Position numbers and translations under genes: made by a program
Shown: positions 1-5,115 of the stretch, piece by piece
Layout: each line of letters begins with the position of its first letter
How positions within the stretch are numbered: position 1 is the stretch's first letter
From: Clostridia bacterium
Lineage (GTDB): Bacteria; Bacillota; Clostridia; Oscillospirales; Acutalibacteraceae
Reading direction: 5' to 3'
Assembly: GCA_024689165.1 (NCBI GenBank)
Contig: JAILDS010000290.1
Location: 1 to 12,922 of the forward strand
Length of the DNA stretch: 12,922 nt
Notes under the pieces: model-generated
The model's input: only the letters and a program-made list of their open reading frames with translations
What the model was told of the DNA's origin: nothing
The model's database searches: none

Positions 1-1242
1 CATCTCCGTACCGTTAATAAAATACTCGAACCTCTGAGTCATGTCCGGCTCGTCGGGCTTACGTTTCGCGAGAGGTGATATATCGACGGGGTAGTCGTAG
101 ATAAAAGTGGGCTGAATTAGCTTGTCTTCAACAAAAGCGTCGAAGAAATAGGAAAGGACCTCACCTTTGGTGGCGTTTTCCTTTTCGAGGCGAACTCCAG
201 CTTTTTCGGCGGCAGAGCGCGCGGAAGCGTCGTCCTTCCAGGCATAATAATCTTCGCCGGAGTATTTTTTTACAGCCTCCGCCATGGTCATCCTTGCCCA
301 TGGCGCGCTCATTTTGATCTCGGTGCCCTGATAGGTGATCGTTCCGCTCGAGCATACTTCATCGGTAACATAAGCGTAAAGCTGCTCGATGAAGTCCATC
401 ATATCGTGGTAATCGGCGTAAGCCTGATAGAACTCGACAGTTGTGAACTCGGGATTATGCCTCGGGTCCATTCCTTCGTTGCGGAATATCCTGCCGACCT
501 CGTAAACTCGCTCCATACCTCCGACAATCAGTCTTTTGAGGTAAAGCTCGGTCTCTATCCTGAGGTACATATCGATGCCGAGCGTGTTGTGGTGAGTGAC
601 GAACGGCCTTGCGGAGGCTCCGATCTCTATAGGCAGAAGGATGGGTGTGTCGACCTCAAGAAAACCGTGAGAATCCATGAACTCACGAATCTTCCGCAAA
701 ATAAGGCTGCGCTTCTCAAAGGTGTCCTTTACGTCGGGATTGACGATAAGGTCAACGTATCTGCGGCGGTAGCGGGCGTCGGTATCCCTGAGGCCGTGGA
801 ATTTTTCGGGAAGCGGAAGAAGAGATTTGGAGATCAGCTTTATCTGTTTTGCGTGAACGGATATCTCTCCGCGCCTGGTCCTGAAAACAAAACCCTTTAC
901 CTCGACTATGTCGCCTATATCCCAGGTTTTGAAAGCTTTGAAGGCAGCTTCGCCTATATCGTCGACGCGGACGTAGACCTGTATCTTACCGTGCCTGTCC
1001 TGGATAAAGACGAAGTTGGCTTTGCCCATATCGCGCCAGGTTACTATCCTGCCGCATATGGAAACGTCGGTATTCTCAAGAGATTCAAAATCACGCCTTA
1101 TTGTCTCGGAATCGGTTCCGTTTTCGGCAGTCGTGACGGCGAAAGGATCTTCACCAGCCGATTGAAGCTCTCGGAGCTTGTTTATCCTTATCTCGCGCAG
1201 CGACAGCGCGTCCTGGTCGGTCGGATTGATTTCTTCGGGCAT
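1..1242 (-). CDS. lysS: lysyl-tRNA synthetase, class II (partial, C-terminus outside window)
   Basis: Charges tRNA-Lys with lysine in the cytoplasm. The first 414 residues are present, and the reading frame is open to the window edge. The family is usually about 490-500 residues, so roughly 80-90 residues including class II motif 3 are missing. Visible parts: an N-terminal helix (about 14-30), an OB-fold anticodon-binding domain (about 60-140), motif 1 around 185-200 ending in FLEVDTP, then ARPF-THHNT (211-220), ELYLKRLIVGG (232-242) and motif 2, FRNEG...RHNPEFT (253-267). The start is ATG at 1242 with an AGAGG ribosome binding site, 13 nt after the greA stop, so the two are probably co-transcribed. 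Odd point: the usual Gly-Gly-Ala before ARPF reads EIGA (206-209), and the usual Ala-x-Glu before LYLKRL reads ETE. The gene identity is certain; the meaning of the substitutions is not. Confidence 0.97.
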   Translation of the reverse strand, partial: MPEEINPTDQDALSLREIRINKLRELQSAGEDPFAVTTAENGTDSETIRRDFESLENTDVSICGRIVTWRDMGKANFVFIQDRHGKIQVYVRVDDIGEAAFKAFKTWDIGDIVEVKGFVFRTRRGEISVHAKQIKLISKSLLPLPEKFHGLRDTDARYRRRYVDLIVNPDVKDTFEKRSLILRKIREFMDSHGFLEVDTPILLPIEIGASARPFVTHHNTLGIDMYLRIETELYLKRLIVGGMERVYEVGRIFRNEGMDPRHNPEFTTVEFYQAYADYHDMMDFIEQLYAYVTDEVCSSGTITYQGTEIKMSAPWARMTMAEAVKKYSGEDYYAWKDDASARSAAEKAGVRLEKENATKGEVLSYFFDAFVEDKLIQPTFIYDYPVDISPLAKRKPDEPDMTQRFEYFINGTEM

Positions 1243-1255
1243 AATGACCTCTTAT

Positions 1256-1747
1256 TTACTGAGCAATGATGCTGATGATGCGTACCTGCGAAGTACCGTC
1301 GGGTGTGTCCGCCTTGACGGTCTCGCCCTCTCTTCTGCCGAGAACTGCTTTCCCGATGGCAGAATCGCTTGTGATAACGGTAGGGTCGAACGCGGTTCCG
1401 ACGGAGCTGCCGCCGGCGGTTATGGTGAAAACGTCGGTTTCCGTATAATCGCCTTCAATGATCTCGAGCTTGACCTGACAGCCAAGGTGGACAACGCTCG
1501 TGTCGATATCCGACTCGTCAACGACTTTTGCGTGCGCGATCCTGTCTTCAAGATCCTTGATCTCGCTCTCAAGCTTGGACTGTTCGTTCTTCGCGGCGTC
1601 ATATTCGGCGTTTTCCGAAAGATCGCCGTATGAACGCGCTTCCTGGATCTTGTCGGCGATCTTGTCCCTGCCCGAAGAGATAAGCTCGGCGAGCCTGTCT
1701 TTCATTTTTTGCAGATCTGATGCAGTAATGATGTATTCGTCAGCCAT
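1256..1747 (-). CDS. greA: transcription elongation factor GreA
   Basis: Rescues backtracked RNA polymerase by entering the secondary channel and stimulating cleavage of the transcript 3' end. At 163 residues it has the usual GreA length. The N-terminal half is a coiled-coil hairpin (about 10-78). Its tip carries GDLSENAEYDAA (41-52), with Asp42 and Glu45 as the acidic pair that positions the catalytic metal. The C-terminal half (about 83-163) is the FKBP-like globular domain with the usual end (AIGKAVLGRREGETV). A perfect AGGAGG lies 7 nt upstream of ATG 1747 and touches the stop codon of the tautomerase-like gene, so translation may be coupled. lysS follows after 13 nt. The GreA-LysS pairing is common in Bacillota. 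Confidence 0.97.
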   Translation of the reverse strand: MADEYIITASDLQKMKDRLAELISSGRDKIADKIQEARSYGDLSENAEYDAAKNEQSKLESEIKDLEDRIAHAKVVDESDIDTSVVHLGCQVKLEIIEGDYTETDVFTITAGGSSVGTAFDPTVITSDSAIGKAVLGRREGETVKADTPDGTSQVRIISIIAQ

Positions 1748-1759
1748 TGTTTTTCCTCC

Positions 1760-2098
1760 TCAGAAATTGTGACCTGCCCAGCCCCATGTGCCGAGTTCTG
1801 AATAACTGATATATATCCTGTCGCCGGGAATGCCGGATACTTCCGAAATAGCCTGCGTCAGAGCTCCCGTAAGTTCCTCATACTGCTCGGAACGCGCTTT
1901 CCCGAAAAGAGATACCTCGGCGATGGCGCAGGGAACTTCTCTGCCCTGAAAATACATGGCTTCCGGCTTTGAGAATTCAAGCATGAGCCATTTGTCGCTC
2001 TTCCCGATAAGGCCGATGGCTTTTCCGTAAAGCTCGGCGAGCTTTTGTTCGTCTTCTTTTGTGAAAACGACGTTTGATTTTGTTGTGATCAGCGGCAT
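1760..2098 (-). CDS. MIF / tautomerase superfamily protein
   Basis: A 112-residue homologue of macrophage migration inhibitory factor, a trimeric phenylpyruvate/dopachrome-type tautomerase family. Pro2 follows the initiator Met, as needed for the catalytic N-terminal proline. Lys33 sits at the same position as human Lys33 (Lys32 without Met). The segment LFGK (64-67) corresponds to human SIGK. RIYISY (94-99) matches human RVYINY, keeping Tyr96 but with Ser in place of Asn. Cys57 aligns with the first Cys of the human CALC redox motif, while the second is Ala60, so the thiol-oxidoreductase motif is broken. No signal peptide is seen. An AGGAGG ribosome binding site is 7 nt before the ATG. It is first in an apparent operon with greA and lysS, downstream of tRNA-Leu and its terminator. 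Fold and family are confident; the cellular substrate is unknown. Confidence 0.88.
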   Translation of the reverse strand: MPLITTKSNVVFTKEDEQKLAELYGKAIGLIGKSDKWLMLEFSKPEAMYFQGREVPCAIAEVSLFGKARSEQYEELTGALTQAISEVSGIPGDRIYISYSELGTWGWAGHNF

Positions 2099-2127
2099 TT
2101 AAGCGCCTCCTAACGGGTTGGGTTTAT

Positions 2128-2154
2128 AAAAAAAACCTCGCCCTGCGACGAGGT
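2128..2154 (-). terminator. intrinsic terminator after tRNA-Leu
   Basis: Read on the minus strand, a 6-bp stem ACCTCG/CGAGGT with an 8-nt loop is followed directly by a run of eight T. It begins 1 nt after the encoded CCA end of tRNA-Leu. It sits only 29 nt before the MIF-like start codon, so genes further down need either read-through or a promoter overlapping this element. Confidence 0.85.
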
Positions 2155-2155
2155 C

Positions 2156-2239
2156 TGGTGCGGAAGGCGGGACTTGAACCCGCACGGTAAAACCACACGC
2201 CCCTCAAACGTGCGCGTCTGCCGATTCCGCCACTTCCGC
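2156..2239 (-). tRNA. tRNA-Leu (anticodon GAG)
   Basis: An 84-nt class II tRNA with the 3' CCA encoded. The acceptor stem is GCGGAAG/CTTCCGC. The D-arm has a GCG/CGC stem with GG in the loop. The anticodon stem CACGT/GCGTG closes the loop TTGAGGG, giving anticodon GAG with U33 and G37. The variable arm has a 3-bp stem (GGT/ACC), and the T-arm is GCGGG-TTCAAGT-CCCGC. The long variable arm and GAG anticodon identify leucine, reading CUC and CUU. Those codons are frequent in the neighbouring genes (for example in argG). A strong promoter lies upstream and a terminator immediately downstream. Confidence 0.97.
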
Positions 2240-2262
2240 GCGTTGCGTTAACAACAGTTGGC

Positions 2263-2291
2263 ATTTTAACAGCGAGACGGTCTTTTGTCAA
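2263..2291 (-). promoter_or_regulatory. sigma-A-type promoter for tRNA-Leu
   Basis: On the minus strand, a perfect -35 TTGACA (2291-2286) is separated by exactly 17 nt from the -10 box TAAAAT (2268-2263). The tRNA 5' end is at 2239, which leaves a leader of about 17 nt for processing. It is back to back with the promoter of the secreted small protein. Confidence 0.9.
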
Positions 2292-2319
2292 GCACTTTTT
2301 TTAAATTTTTTCAAACATA

Positions 2320-2348
2320 TTGATTTTTTGTCGACTATGATTTATAAT
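2320..2348 (+). promoter_or_regulatory. sigma-A-type promoter for the secreted small protein gene
   Basis: A -35 box TTGATT (2320-2325), a 17-nt spacer and a perfect -10 box TATAAT (2343-2348). Transcription would start near 2355, giving a 5' leader of about 28 nt that consists almost entirely of the ribosome-binding-site hairpin. It diverges from the tRNA-Leu promoter; 28 bp lie between the two -35 boxes. Confidence 0.82.
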
Positions 2349-2365
2349 TACACCATAAAGAAACC

Positions 2366-2382
2366 CTAAGGAGGAACCTTAG
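2366..2382 (+). promoter_or_regulatory. ribosome binding site inside a perfect hairpin
   Basis: CTAAGG-AGGAA-CCTTAG forms a perfect 6-bp stem with a 5-nt loop. The AAGGAGG Shine-Dalgarno sequence occupies half of the stem plus the loop, and the 3' arm ends on the base before the ATG at 2383. The inverted repeat is certain. A role in translational control is inferred. Confidence 0.7.
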
Positions 2383-2631
2383 ATGAAAAAACTTGTGGCT
2401 ATTCTTCTCGTTTTCGCAATGATGTTCGGCACCGGAGCTATCGTATCCGGCGCTGCAGATACCGATGCGGAGGCAGGGGAAGCTGAAGAAGTCGACAAGA
2501 ACGTTTACCCCAGAACAAAGTTCCAGCTTATCGTCGCTATCATGGTCCGTCTTGTCGATATCATTATCAAGCTCATAAAGGGCGAGTCCGTCAGCTTTGA
2601 CCTTGGCGCTGTCGGCGGTTTCTTTGCCTGA
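2383..2631 (+). CDS. secreted small protein of unknown function (82 aa)
   Basis: I do not recognise a named family. Residues 1-25 are a clear signal peptide: MKK, a hydrophobic core (LVAILLVFAMMF) and a likely signal peptidase I site near SGA-A or GAA-D. A short acidic stretch follows (26-38, rich in Asp/Glu), then YPRTKF. Next is a hydrophobic segment at about 48-66 (LIVAIMVRLVDIIIKLIK) in which Arg, Asp and Lys recur at 3-5 residue steps, as in an amphipathic helix. The C-terminus is Gly- and Phe-rich and ends GGFFA. The mature protein would be about 57 residues with no cysteine. From memory, small signal-peptide proteins with a basic amphipathic C-terminal helix are common in Clostridia and mostly uncharacterised. 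It has its own promoter and a strong but hairpin-embedded ribosome binding site. The gene is likely real; a peptide or envelope role is a guess. Confidence 0.8.
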   Translation: MKKLVAILLVFAMMFGTGAIVSGAADTDAEAGEAEEVDKNVYPRTKFQLIVAIMVRLVDIIIKLIKGESVSFDLGAVGGFFA

Positions 2632-2663
2632 GTTGATCCGCTCGATTATTTGCTGATCTTTTT

Positions 2664-2683
2664 CGCCCCTCTTATGAGGGGCG
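2664..2683 (+). other. strong intercistronic hairpin without U-tract
   Basis: CGCCCCTC-TTAT-GAGGGGCG is a perfect 8-bp stem with a tetraloop, between the small-protein stop (2631) and the hydrolase start (2707). No T-run follows on either strand, so it is not a standard intrinsic terminator. It could protect the 3' end of the small-protein message or reduce read-through into the hydrolase gene. Confidence 0.65.
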
Positions 2684-2706
2684 CAGTTGAGGTTTAAGGG
2701 ATAAAA

Positions 2707-3675
2707 ATGTCAGATAAATGCAAAGCGTATTCCGTTGCGAAAAAGGCGGCAGTAGCCGCCGTCTGCGTTGCGGGCGCCGAATATTTGCTTGCCGAGCTTG
2801 TTTACCGCAACACCCTGACGCGTGCGGCTGTCAACAAAAAGCCTTATGAAAGGCTGAACGATCCTTCAGTCCAGTCGAGATATGTTCTGCATGAGGATCT
2901 CAGGCTTTCTGACGACTGGTATATGTATTCCAATATCCGTCGGCTTTCTCTTGTTTCCCTTCGCGGGGAAACTCTTCATGCGGACATGGTCGAAAGCGAA
3001 GCTGAATCTCATAAGTGGCTTTTGTGTATCCACGGCTGGACGTCCTGCCCGAGAAGCATGGCGATCTACGGGCATGCATACTATAATAAAGGATACAATA
3101 TCGTATTCCCTTATCTCCGCGGTCACAGGAGCAGTGAACAGAATCTCGTCTCCATGGGTCTGAAGGACCGTTACGATATGGTCGACTGGATAAAATACAT
3201 CGTAACGATGGATCCGCTTGCCCAGATCGTTATCCACGGCGTCAGCATGGGTTCCGCGACGACTATGCTTGTGACAGGCGAAGATCTTCCGGATAACGTG
3301 AAGTGCGCCGTTGCCGACTGCGGCTACACGAGCGTTGCCGATCAGTTTTCCGCCGTCGCGAAGATGTACCATATTCCCCCGCATCCCGTTGTAGAGATCA
3401 TAAACCTTATTTCTATAGTCAGAGACGGCAGCAATCTTTTTGAGTGCAGGCCTGTCGACGCCGTCAAAAAATCCAGAACGCCGACGCTCTTCATTCACGG
3501 TATGAACGATAAATTCGTTCCTCCTGCTATGGTAGAGAAGGTGTTTGCCGCGTGCTCGGCTCCCAAGGACATGATGCTTGTTCCCGACGCAGAGCATGCC
3601 GAGTCCGCCGAAACGCATCCTGAAATGTATTGGCCAAAGGTCTGGGAATTTGTTGATAAGTACGTTCATGACTGA
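2707..3675 (+). CDS. membrane-anchored alpha/beta hydrolase
   Basis: A 322-residue serine hydrolase of the alpha/beta fold. The N-terminus has one hydrophobic segment (about 12-32, preceded by lysines) that looks like a signal anchor, which would place the catalytic domain outside the membrane. The domain runs from about 75 to the end. It shows the oxyanion-hole strand LLCIHGWTSCP (105-115), the nucleophile elbow HGVSMGS with Ser180, Asp268 in HGMNDKFVP and His297 in AEHAES, a complete triad in the expected order. It resembles the Bacillus YqkD/YfhR-type hydrolases from memory. The substrate cannot be told. The start uses AAGGG 6 nt upstream. No separate promoter is visible, so expression probably comes from the promoter at 2320 through the small-protein gene. 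A terminator follows at 3717. Confidence 0.9.
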   Translation: MSDKCKAYSVAKKAAVAAVCVAGAEYLLAELVYRNTLTRAAVNKKPYERLNDPSVQSRYVLHEDLRLSDDWYMYSNIRRLSLVSLRGETLHADMVESEAESHKWLLCIHGWTSCPRSMAIYGHAYYNKGYNIVFPYLRGHRSSEQNLVSMGLKDRYDMVDWIKYIVTMDPLAQIVIHGVSMGSATTMLVTGEDLPDNVKCAVADCGYTSVADQFSAVAKMYHIPPHPVVEIINLISIVRDGSNLFECRPVDAVKKSRTPTLFIHGMNDKFVPPAMVEKVFAACSAPKDMMLVPDAEHAESAETHPEMYWPKVWEFVDKYVHD

Positions 3676-3716
3676 TCCTGTCTTTTCCCTTTACGCGTTC
3701 CTTTAGAATAATCCAT

Positions 3717-3759
3717 GCGGATAGCTTGTCATCTGACGCTGTCCGCTTGTTGTTTTTTT
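3717..3759 (+). terminator. intrinsic terminator after the hydrolase gene
   Basis: GCGGATAGC pairs with GCTGTCCGC (9 bp including one U-G), enclosing a 12-nt loop that can form a small inner GTC/GAC stem. TTGTTG and seven T follow. It lies 41 nt after the hydrolase stop and separates that unit from the arginine operon. Confidence 0.85.
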
Positions 3760-3807
3760 ATCAAATATCTGTCCTGTTGACATGAAATTGTATAATATTC
3801 ACTAATT

Positions 3808-3825
3808 ATTGAATAATCATTAAAT
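3808..3825 (+). promoter_or_regulatory. candidate ARG box (ArgR/AhrC operator) upstream of argG
   Basis: ATTGAATAATCATTAAAT matches the 18-base ARG box consensus WNTGAATWWWWATTCANW, as I recall it, at 16 positions. It ends 6 nt upstream of the argG -35 box, a suitable place for repression by the arginine-bound ArgR/AhrC hexamer. No argR gene is in the window. The assignment rests on the match and on the downstream genes. Confidence 0.65.
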
Positions 3826-3831
3826 AATGTG

Positions 3832-3859
3832 TTGACTTATGCATTATGTAATGTATAAT
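3832..3859 (+). promoter_or_regulatory. promoter of the arginine operon
   Basis: A -35 box TTGACT (3832-3837), a 16-nt spacer and a perfect -10 TATAAT (3854-3859). Transcription would begin near 3866, leaving a leader of only about 24 nt before argG with the GGAGG ribosome binding site at 3876-3880. There is no room for an attenuator or riboswitch, so control should act at the DNA. Confidence 0.85.
3837..3858 (+). promoter_or_regulatory. palindrome covering the argG promoter core, possible second operator
   Basis: TTATGCATTA-TG-TAATGTATAA is a 22-bp inverted repeat with one mismatched arm position that lies between the -35 box and the -10 box and overlaps both. It contains TGCAT, a permitted ARG half-site form, but the spacing between half-sites does not fit the standard 14-bp core. 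It may be a second, weaker ArgR site or a site for another regulator. The symmetry is visible; the binding protein is inferred. Confidence 0.45.
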
Positions 3860-3889
3860 GACTGCATAATATTTCGGAGGTTTATTTGT

Positions 3890-5113
3890 ATGAACAAAGC
3901 TGACATCAAGAAGGTCGTTCTGGCTTATTCCGGAGGACTGGACACATCCATCATCATCGCCTGGCTCAAAGAAAACTATAACAACTGTGAAGTCATTGCC
4001 GTTTCCGGCAACGTCGGCCAGGCGGACGAGCTTGAAGGTCTTGAGGAAAAGGCTATCAGGACCGGTGCGTCGAAGCTTTACATCCTTGACCTTACCGACG
4101 ACTACGTCGACAATTACGTTATACCGACCATGAAAGCCGGCGCCGCTTATGAAGAATATCTTCTCGGTACTTCCACCGCCAGGCCCTGTATCGCTAAGGG
4201 GCTTTGCGACATCGCGGTCAAAGAGAATGCCGACGCGATCTGCCACGGGTGCACGGGCAAGGGAAACGATCAGGTCAGGTTCGAGCTTGCTATAAAGGCG
4301 TTCCTGCCCAATATGCCGATCATCGCTCCCTGGAGAGAGTGGGAGCTCAAATCCCGTGATGAAGAGATCGACTATGCAGAGGCACATAATATTCCTCTGA
4401 AAATCAACAGAGAGACCAACTATTCAAAGGACAAGAACCTATGGCATCTTTCGCATGAAGGACTTGACCTTGAAGACCCCGCCAACGAGCCGAAGTATGA
4501 AAAGGACGGCTTCCTTGAGATGAGCGTATCTCCTCTCGCCGCTCCCGATGCTACCGAGTACATCGAGCTTGAGTTCGAACAGGGGATACCCGTTGCCCTC
4601 AACGGCGAAAAGCTCTCTTCCAAGGAGATAATCCTTAAGCTCAACGAGTTCGGCGGCAGGAACGGTATCGGTCTTCTTGACCTTGTTGAGAACAGGCTTG
4701 TAGGAATGAAGAGCAGGGGCGTTTACGAGACTCCCGGCGGAACGATCCTTTATAAGGCTCACGCTTATCTTGAGACGATCTGTCTTGATAAGATGACGGC
4801 TCACAAAAAACAGGAGCTTGCGATCACTTTCGGCGAGCTTGTTTACAACGGGCAGTGGTTCACGCCTCTGAGGGAAGCGCTCTCCGCGTTCGTTGACAAG
4901 ACGCAGGAGACTGTTACCGGTAAAGTCAGGCTCAAACTCTACAAGGGCAACGTTATCTGCGCCGGAGCGGAAAGTCCGTATTCGCTTTACAGCGAAGATA
5001 TCGCTACATTCGGCGAATCCGACTACGATCAGAAGGATTCCGCAGGCTTCATCAATCTCTATGGGCTGCCGATCAAAGTGCAGGCCATGCTCAGGGGCAA
5101 TAACGGGAAATAA
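3890..5113 (+). CDS. argG: argininosuccinate synthase
   Basis: Joins citrulline and aspartate using ATP, giving argininosuccinate, AMP and pyrophosphate; this is the penultimate step of arginine synthesis. At 407 residues it is the normal length. The N-terminal PP-loop AYSGGLDTS (12-20) binds ATP. TSTARPCIAKG (94-104), GCTGKGNDQVRFE (120-132) and NRETNYSKDKNLWHLSHEGLDLEDP (173-197) form the citrulline and aspartate sites. The start is ATG 3890, 9 nt after GGAGG. The same frame extends to an ATG at 3839, but that lies inside the promoter before the likely transcription start. It is the first gene of the arginine operon and is followed by argH after 2 nt. Confidence 0.98.
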   Translation: MNKADIKKVVLAYSGGLDTSIIIAWLKENYNNCEVIAVSGNVGQADELEGLEEKAIRTGASKLYILDLTDDYVDNYVIPTMKAGAAYEEYLLGTSTARPCIAKGLCDIAVKENADAICHGCTGKGNDQVRFELAIKAFLPNMPIIAPWREWELKSRDEEIDYAEAHNIPLKINRETNYSKDKNLWHLSHEGLDLEDPANEPKYEKDGFLEMSVSPLAAPDATEYIELEFEQGIPVALNGEKLSSKEIILKLNEFGGRNGIGLLDLVENRLVGMKSRGVYETPGGTILYKAHAYLETICLDKMTAHKKQELAITFGELVYNGQWFTPLREALSAFVDKTQETVTGKVRLKLYKGNVICAGAESPYSLYSEDIATFGESDYDQKDSAGFINLYGLPIKVQAMLRGNNGK

Positions 5114-5115
5114 TC

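Noticed and set aside
406..1269. Long plus-strand open frame (287 codons) opposite lysS
   Set aside because: It lies antisense to a well-conserved LysRS reading frame, its translation shows no domain, and it has no ribosome binding site. Low stop frequency on the opposite strand explains it.
2866..3669. Long minus-strand open frame (267 codons) opposite the hydrolase
   Set aside because: The plus strand carries a complete Ser-Asp-His triad in order; the antisense translation has no recognisable features and no upstream site.
3777..3805. TTGACA at 3777 as a promoter for argG
   Set aside because: The TATAAT at 3791 is only 8 nt away, and 16-18 nt downstream there is no acceptable -10 box.
3839..3889. 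N-terminal extension of argG from ATG 3839
   Set aside because: This ATG lies between the -35 and -10 boxes, upstream of the likely transcription start. ATG 3890 has a GGAGG site and the conserved ArgG N-terminus.
3806..4387. Minus-strand open frame reading out through the argG promoter
   Set aside because: It overlaps conserved argG coding sequence and the promoter/operator region, and its translation is unconvincing.
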